This document shows, piece after piece, positions 8,944 through 16,622 of a stretch of DNA of 64,000 nt. Numbering within the stretch: the first letter of the stretch is position 1; each line of letters opens with the position of its first letter. Origin of the DNA: CAJXVA01 sp963761755 (GTDB taxonomy: Bacteria > Myxococcota_A > Polyangia > Nannocystales > Nannocystaceae). Under the pieces are notes generated by a model. That model was not told the origin of the DNA. It ran no database searches and saw only the letters and a list, made by a program, of their open reading frames with translations. The DNA is taken from the NCBI GenBank assembly GCA_963761755.1, contig CAVXIC010000020.1, positions 90,786-154,785 on the forward strand. The letters are read 5' to 3'. The translations under genes and the position numbers were made by a program.

Positions 8944-9063
8944 TTAGAAGCCGTAGAATTTTCCGATGGTGTACGTCCCGTCCTCGAACAGTTCAATCAG
9001 CCACGAACTGGACTGCGTTTCACTTTCTCGAAGGAACGAAAGGTCGCTTAGACTAGGACCATA
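8944..9063 (-). pseudogene. 3' fragment of an unknown gene cut by an IS91 end
   Basis: About 39 codons remain, ending SSWLIELFEDGTYTIGKFYG then Phe-stop. The acidic/aromatic composition looks like a genuine protein C-terminus. The 5' part was lost where the IS91 terminus begins at 9064. It lies three bases before the zinc-ribbon gene and presumably shared a promoter with it. The family is not recognised. Confidence 0.45.
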
Positions 9064-9452
9064 GCGTTTAAGCGAAATGAAGTGGGAAAAAGCCGGGATG
9101 GAGGAGTACGGCGGGGGGCATGAGATGGCGGCGGGAGCGCAGGGGAGCGCCGGGGAGCAGCAGCGGGGTGTAGAGCGAAGCTGAGCCAGCGAGTGCCAAA
9201 CCATTCAACGAGAAAACGCGCTGCGACAGGGGACCCAGACGCACGGAGTCCAACTCGCAGGCACGCCGAGACGAGCGCGGTGCGAAACGAAGCGCTGGTG
9301 GAGCGAGACTCAGTGGGCTGCGGGCGATGGAGAGAACAGCAGGAGTTGTCCGACAGGAGGGGCTCGCGGCGGCGGCCGAGCACCGCGGAGCTCGGCGGCA
9401 ATCTCCTGCGGTGTGGTGACGGCCCGGATGACGCGCATGGGCCCGCAGCAGC
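9064..9452 (-). mobile_element. IS91 terminus (partial copy B, 389 bases)
   Basis: This sequence is shared with 7575-7963 and 10507-10895. It is the 3' (ori-type) end of the IS91-like element with the last transposase codons. At 9453 it joins directly to lspA coding DNA, so the body of the element and the 3' part of lspA were deleted in one event. It carries no functional transposase. Confidence 0.85.
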
Positions 9453-9524
9453 AAGAGCCTTGGTGCCCTGATCAACACCAAACGCGGCGATGGCGCAAAG
9501 CCCACCGAGAACGCGGCTGTTCAT
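9453..9524 (-). pseudogene. lspA: Truncated signal peptidase II gene (N-terminal 24 codons)
   Basis: The fragment reads MNSRVLGGLCAIAAFGVDQG then TKALA, matching the first transmembrane segment and the conserved DQGTK motif of prolipoprotein signal peptidase. The ATG overlaps the stop of the CDF gene (ATGA). CDF-lspA pairs occur in mobile proteobacterial metal-resistance modules. The rest of lspA was replaced by the IS91 terminus. Confidence 0.7.
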
Positions 9525-10375
9525 GCCACCGCCTTCAGATCGGCCCGCGCGTCGCGGATGATCGCCCATGACGAGTGCAGGAACAGTCCGGCGATCCCGA
9601 ACGCGACGATAAGATCGGGCCAAGCGCTGCCCAGCCAAACCACTAGCCCAGCGGCGATAACGACTGCGGCGTTGCCGATGGCGTCGTTACGCGAGAAAAG
9701 CCAGACAGCGCGCATGTTCGCATCGCCCTTGCGGTACCGCAACAACGGCAGCACGGAGATGACATTTATCACAAGAGCAATCAGGCCCAGAATCCCCATC
9801 AATGTGGCGTCTGGGGTTGTCGGCTCGAATGCCCTTATGATGGTCGTGCTAAAGACCCCAAGGCCAAGCAGGCCGAGAAAGATGCCCTGGATCAGGGCAG
9901 AGCGTGCCCGCCAGAGAAGGCTCCATCCGATGGCAAGAAGCCCCAAGAAAGTGATCGCGCCATCGCCGATGAAATCCAGCGCGTCGGCCTTCACCGCCTG
10001 TGACCCGGCAATAAACCCACCAATCATTTCCAGAACGCCGTAACCGACATTTAGAATCACGACGATCCAGAGCGCGCGGCGGTAGCCCGGGTCCTGATGG
10101 GCCGCACTTTGCTGAAGGTCCTCGTCGCTCTCGATGCGGTCGAACCCATATCCCGTTGTCTCAACGGCTTTTTCAATCTCCGGCAGGCTTGCTTCAGGGA
10201 CTTTCAGAGTCATGATATGGGTCGCCGCTGATACTTTCACTGCGTCGGGCGCGACACCCGCAGACTGCGCCGCCCGCTCGATCTGGGCGGCATCCTTGGC
10301 GCAATCCATTCCGGAAACCCGGTAACGGACGGGCGACGTATCTGCTGTCGATCGGGTGCTTTCGGTGTTGGCCAT
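9521..10375 (-). CDS. Cation diffusion facilitator transporter with N-terminal HMA-like domain
   Basis: This inner-membrane metal/proton antiporter of the CDF superfamily has 284 residues. An HMA-like ferredoxin fold covers about residues 15-80, with a GMDC motif whose second Cys is missing. Transmembrane segments follow from about residue 100. The metal-site motifs are DALDFIGDG in TM2 and RNDAIGN in TM5, with Asp/Asn where CzcD has His/Asp. I chose the ATG at 10375, preceded by AGGAG. The gene is divergent from a truncated arsR and coupled to a truncated lspA. The module looks like a captured proteobacterial metal-resistance cassette. Confidence 0.88.
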   Translation of the reverse strand: MANTESTRSTADTSPVRYRVSGMDCAKDAAQIERAAQSAGVAPDAVKVSAATHIMTLKVPEASLPEIEKAVETTGYGFDRIESDEDLQQSAAHQDPGYRRALWIVVILNVGYGVLEMIGGFIAGSQAVKADALDFIGDGAITFLGLLAIGWSLLWRARSALIQGIFLGLLGLGVFSTTIIRAFEPTTPDATLMGILGLIALVINVISVLPLLRYRKGDANMRAVWLFSRNDAIGNAAVVIAAGLVVWLGSAWPDLIVAFGIAGLFLHSSWAIIRDARADLKAVA

Positions 10376-10412
10376 CGGTGCAATACTCCTGCTAAAGTGG
10401 ATCAAGTTCAAA

Positions 10413-10434
10413 CATATCAGCAAGGAGTGATATG
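10413..10434. promoter_or_regulatory. Palindromic operator between CDF gene and truncated arsR
   Basis: The arms CATATCA and TGATATG are separated by eight bases that include the AAGGAG ribosome-binding site of the arsR fragment. The position between divergent metal-resistance genes suggests an ArsR operator. With the adjacent repressor truncated, the CDF gene may now be constitutive or under another ArsR protein. Confidence 0.5.
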
Positions 10435-10506
10435 ATGCAAGTCTTCGCCGATCGCAATGCTGCGGCCGCTGGCATCGAGCGTAGGGCAAAGCTCTTTCGC
10501 GGTCTT
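10432..10506 (+). pseudogene. 5' fragment of an ArsR-family repressor gene cut by IS91
   Basis: The fragment starts with ATG after AAGGAG and reads AAAAGIERRAKLFRGLA before the IS91 terminus. RAKLFRGLADP is the usual N-terminus of CmtR-like ArsR repressors. Only about 25 codons remain. On the minus strand the base sequence next to the terminus reads CAAG, one of the tetranucleotides preferred as target by IS91-family elements. Confidence 0.65.
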
Positions 10507-10752
10507 GCGTTTAAGCGAAATGAAGTGGGAAAAAGCCGGGATGGAGGAGTACGGCGGGGGGCATGAGATGGCGGCGGGAGCGCAGGGGAGCGCCGGGGAG
10601 CAGCAGCGGGGTGTAGAGCGAAGCTGAGCCAGCGAGTGCCAAACCATTCAACGAGAAAACGCGCTGCGACAGGGGACCCAGACGCACGGAGTCCAACTCG
10701 CAGGCACGCCGAGACGAGCGCGGTGCGAAACGAAGCGCTGGTGGAGCGAGAC

Positions 10753-12207
10753 TCAGTGGGCTGCGGGCGATGGAGAGAACAGCAGGAGTTGTCCGACAGG
10801 AGGGGCTCGCGGCGGCGGCCGAGCACCGCGGAGCTCGGCGGCAATCTCCTGCGGTGTGGTGACGGCCCGGATGACGCGCATGGGCCCGCAGCAGCGGGAG
10901 CACACGGAGATGTCGACGCGGAAGACGCGGGCGAGGAGCGTCATCCACGGCAGGCGAGAGGGGGCAGCGTCGCGGAGCTGAGCGTGCAGCAAGGTGGTGA
11001 TGGCGGGGAGCTCGAGCTGGCCGCGAGGGATGAAGAGGGACAGCTGCTTGGGCGGGGGTTCGGGCTCGTCGGCACGAGGCACGATGGCGGAGCGCAGCTT
11101 GTGGTGGGCCGAAAGCACGCCGTAGTACAGGACGGTGTGGGCCCGCGGCGGAGGCACGAGGGCACACAGCCGGGCGAGAAAGGTGTCGGCGCTCATCTGG
11201 GCGAAGGTGGCCCCGAAGCGATTGGGCTTCTTGAAGTGCACCCGAACCTGCCCGTCGGCGGTGCGCGCCACGGCATCGAGGGCGAAGGGCGGGCGCAGGA
11301 GATAGCGACACACCCGCTCGAGGCGCTTGCGGTCGCGCCCGTCGACGGTGACGGCGGCGTGCAGCTGCATGCCGAAACCGCGGACGAGCATCGGCGAGGC
11401 GGGCGGCGCAGCGCAGGGCGAGGGTCCGACGGCACGCAGCGGAAGGCCGAGCTGGACGCAGGCCACGAGCGCTTCGTCCACAGGCTCGCCGTCATCGCCG
11501 CCGACCTCGAGGTGCTCGGCCAAGTCGGCGTGCAGCCGCTGCAGCGTCCGCAACAGGTCCTGCTCGCCGAGGCCGATGGCCGGCATGAACGCGACCGCGT
11601 CGCCTGCCACCGCCGGCGTCTCGAAACAGCCATCGGTGACCAGCGCATGCAGATGCACGAACAAGCCCAGGTCACTGCGGAAGCGCTGCACCACGATGAG
11701 CACCCCGGGGTGCAGGTCGCTGCTGCTGCGCAACCCGTGCTCGCGCTTGCTCTGCTGCCGCAGCGTCTGCATCACCCGCTTGGCAAAGCACTGACACACC
11801 CGCCCGAGCAGCGGCCGGTCGTAGCCCAGCCGGACTGCCATCGGGCCCTCGAAGCTCAGCACCCACTGCCGCCACGGAACCTCAGGCAAGCGGTGCTCGA
11901 CCAAGAGCGCCGCGGTCTCGGCCATGCGCCGGCCCATGCATGAGGGGCAGATGCCGCGGCTCTTGCAGGCGAACGGGACGCGTAGGCTGTCGCCGCAGCG
12001 GCGGCACTGGGCCACCAAGAAGCCGTGCTCGAAGTCTCCGCAGGTGATGAACGCTTCGAGCTCGTCCCGCACGAATCCCGGCAGCGAGCCGGCGCGCTCC
12101 TCGAGCCGCTCGCGGAACGCAGGCCAGTGCTCGCGCACCACAGCGAGGGCGTCGCTGTCCTGGGTGGTCCGCGGAACGTAGCGCGCCTGGGCGTGACAGC
12201 TGGCCAC
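10753..12207 (-). CDS. tnpA: IS91-family HUH (Y2/Y1-type) transposase
   Basis: This 484-residue rolling-circle transposase has an N-terminal zinc-binding region with Cys68, Cys71, Cys81, Cys87 and Cys90 (QCRRCGDS through ICPSCMGRRM). The HUH motif is VHLHALVTDG (His185, His187). The tyrosine motif CRYLLRPP gives Tyr302 as the likely nucleophile. Only one Tyr is seen there, as in IS801/ISCR-like members. The C-terminus has a further pair of Cys in SVCSRCCGPM. All key residues are present, so the protein is probably active and could act in trans on the partial copies. Confidence 0.92.
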   Translation of the reverse strand: MASCHAQARYVPRTTQDSDALAVVREHWPAFRERLEERAGSLPGFVRDELEAFITCGDFEHGFLVAQCRRCGDSLRVPFACKSRGICPSCMGRRMAETAALLVEHRLPEVPWRQWVLSFEGPMAVRLGYDRPLLGRVCQCFAKRVMQTLRQQSKREHGLRSSSDLHPGVLIVVQRFRSDLGLFVHLHALVTDGCFETPAVAGDAVAFMPAIGLGEQDLLRTLQRLHADLAEHLEVGGDDGEPVDEALVACVQLGLPLRAVGPSPCAAPPASPMLVRGFGMQLHAAVTVDGRDRKRLERVCRYLLRPPFALDAVARTADGQVRVHFKKPNRFGATFAQMSADTFLARLCALVPPPRAHTVLYYGVLSAHHKLRSAIVPRADEPEPPPKQLSLFIPRGQLELPAITTLLHAQLRDAAPSRLPWMTLLARVFRVDISVCSRCCGPMRVIRAVTTPQEIAAELRGARPPPRAPPVGQLLLFSPSPAAH

Positions 12208-12403
12208 TGCACGGCGCTGCCGATGCGCGTGCCGGGCCGCTCACGACGCGCCGTGTTCTCCCGCCGTTGCGCGGCTCATGGGTCGCCAGGTGGCCCGCGG
12301 GCGGGCCACCGGACCACATCATTGGCCACGACGTCGAACGCGAGCCCGCGAGACAGCAGCTCCTCTCAGGCGGCATCGCCACGACGACCACGACGACCCC
12401 GGC

Positions 12404-12716
12404 CGGAAACGAGAAACTCCCGCCGAGGACGGAGGTCGAGGCAAAGAGCAGGCCGATGCCGGCACCCCGCAAGACAGCGAGGGCACGGGCGCCAACGCGA
12501 GCGGCCCGCCTCCAGCGGGCTGGCGAGCAGCAAGGCCCCGCAACCGAGCGGGTATAGGGCGGGGGTCCGAAGAAGCGTGGCCCCGTGAGCCCGTGGGGCA
12601 CGGGTCGCCACGGGAGTGGGAGTATTCGGAAGCGGCAGGTGCAGAGGGCTCGTTTCCAACCTCGACTTCGGTGACCTCGACGCAGATCCTTGCAGGAGCT
12701 GCCCAACACGGAGCTG
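12404..12716. repeat. Long direct repeat, copy 2
   Basis: This copy is identical to bases 1-313 as far as I can read. It lies between the transposase start (12207) and the PAP2 phosphatase gene. See the entry at 1-313 for interpretation. Confidence 0.85.
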
Positions 12717-13568
12717 CAGTCGGGCGGGTACGGCCTCGAGGGACGAGCACCGGGCAGGCCGGGAGCGTGCGTTGGTGCGAAGAGTCCTGGTCGTGCCCAA
12801 TCCCCTGGCATCTCCCCAAAAAGGCCGCAAACCGGGGGCGTGAGCCCTGGGCCACGATTCTCTTCCATCGCCGCGATCGCTGCGCTCCTCGAGAGGTTCG
12901 GGGGGCAGCTTCGAGCTCTGGAGCCTCGCGTCGTCCGGGGCTGGTGGAGACGGCTCGCGATCGGCTGGGTGCTCACTGCGCTCTTCGTCGTCGGCGCGAG
13001 TCTCTGGGTCCGACGCTGGGCCGCCGACGCGCAGCTCCCCTGGGACTCATCGATTCTGCGGGCCGTCGTCGAGTCGGGGGTCTCGCTGACCGGAGCGCTG
13101 TGGCTGGGCACCTGCACGAACACCGTGTTCATCGTGCCGCTCGTCCTCGTGCTGAGTGCGTGGTGGATTGGGCGGGGCAGACCGCTGGAAGCCTCGGCGA
13201 CGCTGCTGGCGATCCCGGGGACCGCGACCACCGTCGTGCTTGGCTGGTGGCTCGCGGGGCGCGAGCGGCCGACATTTCTGCTTGGCTCCGAGCTCGACAG
13301 CTCGTTCCCCTCGTTCCCGTCTGGGCACATGGCGCAGGCCGCCTGCTTCTATGGGTTGCTGTGCTGGTTCTGGCTGCGTCGCAGCGGCTCAGCCCTCGAG
13401 CGCGCGCTGATCGTGGCGCTGTGGCTGATGATCTGCGGCGCGACGGCGTTCGTCCGCTTGCGCATCGAGACCCACTGGCCGAGTGACATCCTCGGCGGGC
13501 TCGTCGTTGGCACGGCATGGCTCGGTACGCTGGTGTGGGCCCTACGCGGCGCGAAGACCAACGCGTGA
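12690..13568 (+). CDS. PAP2-superfamily membrane phosphatase
   Basis: This is a membrane-bound acid phosphatase/lipid phosphatase. The three PAP2 signature motifs are present: GRERPTF (C1), PSFPSGHM (C2) and RIETHWPSDILGG (C3), with about five hydrophobic segments. It probably acts on undecaprenyl-PP or phosphatidate-type substrates. The frame opens inside the 313-base repeat (ATG at 12690), so the first 50 residues may not be native. A GTG at 12840, just before the SSIAAIAALLERFGG segment, is an attractive alternative. The IS91 element may have replaced its promoter. Confidence 0.85.
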   Translation: MQELPNTELQSGGYGLEGRAPGRPGACVGAKSPGRAQSPGISPKRPQTGGVSPGPRFSSIAAIAALLERFGGQLRALEPRVVRGWWRRLAIGWVLTALFVVGASLWVRRWAADAQLPWDSSILRAVVESGVSLTGALWLGTCTNTVFIVPLVLVLSAWWIGRGRPLEASATLLAIPGTATTVVLGWWLAGRERPTFLLGSELDSSFPSFPSGHMAQAACFYGLLCWFWLRRSGSALERALIVALWLMICGATAFVRLRIETHWPSDILGGLVVGTAWLGTLVWALRGAKTNA

Positions 13569-13809
13569 CGCTCGAACTCCGCGGCGGGCTCGGCCTCTGA
13601 GAACGTCTCGAGCGGCAGCACGAACGCCCTCAGAACCTCCCGCGGCCGACGTGCGGGTACAAGAACAGCGTTCGGTTTTCCCGAACCCCGGATCTCGGCC
13701 ACTCGATAAGCGATTGAAATCGTGCAGCTTTCCATCCTGTGAGGGGTTGAAGGATCGGGGCCGCGCTCGTACGCTGGCGCCGTGCTCGCAGCTCGAGCCC
13801 CTTCAGACC
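13569..13809. other. Intergenic region, 241 bases
   Basis: This lies between the convergent PAP2 and heme oxygenase genes. I see no convincing gene, terminator or repeat. Confidence 0.4.
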
Positions 13810-14388
13810 TCAGCCCGCCGCGCGCCGATGTGCGGCGGCGACGCGCGGTAGGTGTTCGAGGAAGAAGCCGAACCCTGCCTCGGCACCCTCGACGATCTCG
13901 TCGACACACAGGCTGCCGCCCGCGCTGTGGAGGTCGGACAAGAAGGCTCGCCATCGCTCCGGCGCGCCCGCGCCGCGAAGGAACCCGAGGCCGTCACGAT
14001 GCAGCCCGAGAGGCTTGGCGATTCGCCGCGCAAGAACGCGTCCCCCGAGCGCCGAGCCTTCGAGTACATACGCGGTTCCCCATGCCTGCGCTGCCCCGCC
14101 CTCCCATCGCGTCATGGACGGACCCGGTGTCGCGTCTGCGCCGAGGTACCGCAGATCTGCCCGGAGCAGCGCGACTCGGTCGGCCGCGGACCATCGGCTT
14201 CGATGCGGCTCGGCCAGCCGAAGCCTGGCACTGTGCTCCCAGCGCTCTACGAACGAAAGCTGTATCCGCAGGAACTCGCGATAGGCCACGAGCGAGTGCA
14301 GGACCGCACCGTCCTCGAGCAACGCCTCTGCGGCGACATGCCCGGAGCGCGTCCGCTCTCGCAGGCTTTCGTGAATCGAGCTGGCCAT
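13810..14388 (-). CDS. bphO: Biliverdin-producing heme oxygenase
   Basis: This enzyme opens heme to biliverdin IXalpha, iron and CO, supplying the chromophore of the adjacent phytochrome. The 192 residues match the bacterial BphO family: RTRSGHVAAEAL carries the proximal heme ligand His17, and WGTAYVLEGSALGG (about residues 105-118) is the conserved distal helix region. The gene is divergent from bphP, and the two ATG codons overlap within CATG (14386-14389). There is no intergenic promoter space. Confidence 0.9.
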   Translation of the reverse strand: MASSIHESLRERTRSGHVAAEALLEDGAVLHSLVAYREFLRIQLSFVERWEHSARLRLAEPHRSRWSAADRVALLRADLRYLGADATPGPSMTRWEGGAAQAWGTAYVLEGSALGGRVLARRIAKPLGLHRDGLGFLRGAGAPERWRAFLSDLHSAGGSLCVDEIVEGAEAGFGFFLEHLPRVAAAHRRAAG

Positions 14389-16618
14389 GAGCCATGGTTT
14401 CTACAAGACCATGCGTGGCAAGGTCGACCTTCAGAACTGCCACCTCGAACCGATCCACACCCCCGGCGCGATTCAAGCGCACGGCGTCCTCTTCGTCTGT
14501 GACGAGCCCGACCTGACGATCCTCCAGGTCAGCCAGAACGTCGAGTCCCTGCTGGGAAAGTCGGTCGATGCGGTCCTCGGGGAGCCCATCCAAACGGCGA
14601 TCGGAGCGGCCGCCGCGAGCATGGTCCACGACGCTGCAAAGGCGGAAAACGCGAGGTTCCTGGAGCCGTTCGCTGCGCAGATCGAGGAGCGGCACTTCGA
14701 ACTTTCCGCTCACCGCACCCGGTCGGGGCTCATCGTCGAGCTCGAACTCGGGCGAGGACGGCCCGACCCGCACATGGGGTTGATCCGAACCTCGCTGATG
14801 CGTCTGCGCGAGGGCGGCTCGGTGTTGGATCTGTGCCGCATCGCGGCGGAGGAGGTCCGCCTCAGCACCGGTTTCGACCGAGTGATGATCTACCGCTTCA
14901 GTCCCGAGTGGAACGGCGAGGTCGTCGCGGAGGCAAAGAGCCGGGAACTCGGGACGTTCCTCGGACTGAACTATCCCGCCGCGGACATCCCGGCCCAAGC
15001 ACGTCGGCTCTACGCACTCAACCCGATCCGAGTGATCCCCGATGTCTCGTACGAGCCCTCCGAGCTTCGACCGGAGATCAGTCCGCGAGATGCCCTTCCG
15101 GTCGACTTGTCGCATGCGGCGCTTCGCAGCGTCTCCCCCATTCACTGCGAGTACCTCCGCAACATGGGCATCGGCGCGTCCATGTCGATCTCGCTGATGG
15201 TCGACGGCAGGCTGTGGGGTCTGATCGCGTGCCATCACCGAACGCCGCTGTTGATCCCGAGCTCGGTCCGAGCCGGCTGCGAGCTGATCGGGAGCTTCCT
15301 CGGCTCCGAGATTCCCGCGGCCACACAGCGCGACGTGTCGCACCGAGCCCGGGCGATGGAGCCGCACTTCGACGAGCTCGCCCGCACCCTCACCGGGCCC
15401 GGCGATACCGGCTTGCTCCTTCGGGAACGCGGACCCGCGCTCCTCGAGGCCACCGGCTGCGACGGTCTGGTCACCTTCCGTCGCGGCGAAGTCGAGAAGG
15501 TAGGACTCACCCCACCCGACGAGATGCTGGTCGAGATGGCGGCGACCATCTCCGAGCGGCTCGACGAGAAAGGCCTGTACCACACCGACCGCCTTCGAGA
15601 ATCATTCCCCGATCTCGACCTCGGCGAGGTCGCCGGCGTCCTCGGGCTCGCCTTGTGGTCGGACCAAGAGCTGTTGCTTCTATTTCGCCGTGAACACGTC
15701 ACCTCCGTCGCCTGGGGCTCGAGACCGGACAAGGAGGTGAGCGTCGTCGACGGCATCCCGCGCCTGTCGCCCGAAGGCTCCTTCGCGATGTGGAAACAGA
15801 CGGTCGAGGGCAAGTCGATGGCGTGGGAACCAGAGCTCGCGTTCTTGTGTCGGCGACTGCGTGGGATGCTGAGCGCCAACCTGTCGGAACGAACCCTCGA
15901 ACTCGAACGGGTGAACGAAGAGCTCGCGGCGGCCAGCCGGGCTCGCGACGAGTTCCTGGCGATGCTCTCCCACGAGCTGCGCAACCCACTCAACGCCATC
16001 GTCGGGTGGTCCAAGATGTTGCAAGACGGCACCGTCCCCAAGGGCGAGATCACCCGGGCCGCCGATGTGATCCACCGCAATGCGAACGTCCAGCTGCAGC
16101 TCATCGAAGACTTGCTCGACAGCTCGCGCATCATCAACGGCAAGATGCACATCGAACCGCAGCCTCTGGATATCCGTGAGCCCGTCCAGGCCGCGATCGA
16201 GACGCTGACCCTCTCGGCTGAAGCCCGCAAGATCCAAGTGTCGACCATGCTGGACGACGAAGCCGTCGTCCTCGGCGACCCGGGTCGCCTCCAGCAGGTG
16301 TTTTGGAATCTCCTGAGCAACGCGATCAAGTTCTCGAGCCGGGGTGGCTTGGTACGGCTCTCGTCCATCCGCGACCCGGCATGGGTCACGATCCGCGTCG
16401 AGGACAGCGGTCAGGGGATTCAGTCTACCGACCTTCCCACGCTGTTCGACCGCTTCGTTCAAGGACGCGGCGGCCTACGTCGCGGCGGCCTGGGGTTGGG
16501 TCTGTCGATCGCCAAGAGCCTGGTCGAGCTCCACGGCGGCACGCTGTCCGTCGAGAGCCCCGGCATCGGCTTCGGCTCCACGTTCTCCGTTCGGCTCCCT
16601 GCTGTCGCGCCGCGCTGA
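14387..16618 (+). CDS. bphP: Bacteriophytochrome histidine kinase
   Basis: This is a red/far-red photoreceptor and sensor kinase of 743 residues. Cys18 in DLQNCHLEPIHTPGAIQAHG is the biliverdin attachment site of bacteriophytochromes, and a PAS domain follows. The GAF domain has NYPAADIPAQAR (Asp200, variant of PASDIP), and the PHY domain has SPEGSFAMW, the PRxSF tongue equivalent. The HisKA domain contains SHELRNPLNAIVGW (His529). The ATPase domain has NLLSNAIKFSS, DSGQGI and LGLGLSIAKSLVELHGG. No receiver domain and no neighbouring response regulator are seen. ATG at 14387 and ATG at 14411 are both possible starts, and either keeps the Cys. Confidence 0.95.
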   Translation: MSHGFYKTMRGKVDLQNCHLEPIHTPGAIQAHGVLFVCDEPDLTILQVSQNVESLLGKSVDAVLGEPIQTAIGAAAASMVHDAAKAENARFLEPFAAQIEERHFELSAHRTRSGLIVELELGRGRPDPHMGLIRTSLMRLREGGSVLDLCRIAAEEVRLSTGFDRVMIYRFSPEWNGEVVAEAKSRELGTFLGLNYPAADIPAQARRLYALNPIRVIPDVSYEPSELRPEISPRDALPVDLSHAALRSVSPIHCEYLRNMGIGASMSISLMVDGRLWGLIACHHRTPLLIPSSVRAGCELIGSFLGSEIPAATQRDVSHRARAMEPHFDELARTLTGPGDTGLLLRERGPALLEATGCDGLVTFRRGEVEKVGLTPPDEMLVEMAATISERLDEKGLYHTDRLRESFPDLDLGEVAGVLGLALWSDQELLLLFRREHVTSVAWGSRPDKEVSVVDGIPRLSPEGSFAMWKQTVEGKSMAWEPELAFLCRRLRGMLSANLSERTLELERVNEELAAASRARDEFLAMLSHELRNPLNAIVGWSKMLQDGTVPKGEITRAADVIHRNANVQLQLIEDLLDSSRIINGKMHIEPQPLDIREPVQAAIETLTLSAEARKIQVSTMLDDEAVVLGDPGRLQQVFWNLLSNAIKFSSRGGLVRLSSIRDPAWVTIRVEDSGQGIQSTDLPTLFDRFVQGRGGLRRGGLGLGLSIAKSLVELHGGTLSVESPGIGFGSTFSVRLPAVAPR

Positions 16619-16622
16619 GGCG

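Larger units (their letters stand above)
10507..12716 (-). mobile_element. IS91-family insertion sequence, apparently complete
   Basis: The ori-type end (GCGTTTAAGCGAAATG on the plus strand) lies at 10507 and is shared with the partial copies. The transposase gene occupies 10753-12207. The far end is set at 12716 because the 313-base segment 12404-12716 recurs at the window start and stops there sharply. The element lacks terminal inverted repeats, as expected for HUH rolling-circle elements, and its ori end abuts CAAG. The assignment of the ter end is inference from the repeat. Confidence 0.75.

Noticed and set aside
10636..11943. Long plus-strand open frame of 435 codons opposite the transposase
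   Set aside because: It is a shadow of the IS91 transposase. Its sequence is Arg/Gly/His-rich with no domain, while the minus-strand frame has all catalytic motifs.
12319..13330. Overlapping long minus-strand frames across the repeat and PAP2 gene
   Set aside because: They run through the 313-base repeat and opposite the PAP2 motifs with no domain of their own.
13349..13954. Minus-strand frame with MESCTISIAYRVAEIRGSGK near 13734
   Set aside because: It looks slightly protein-like but continues into the opposite strand of the PAP2 gene and has no recognisable family or ribosome-binding site.
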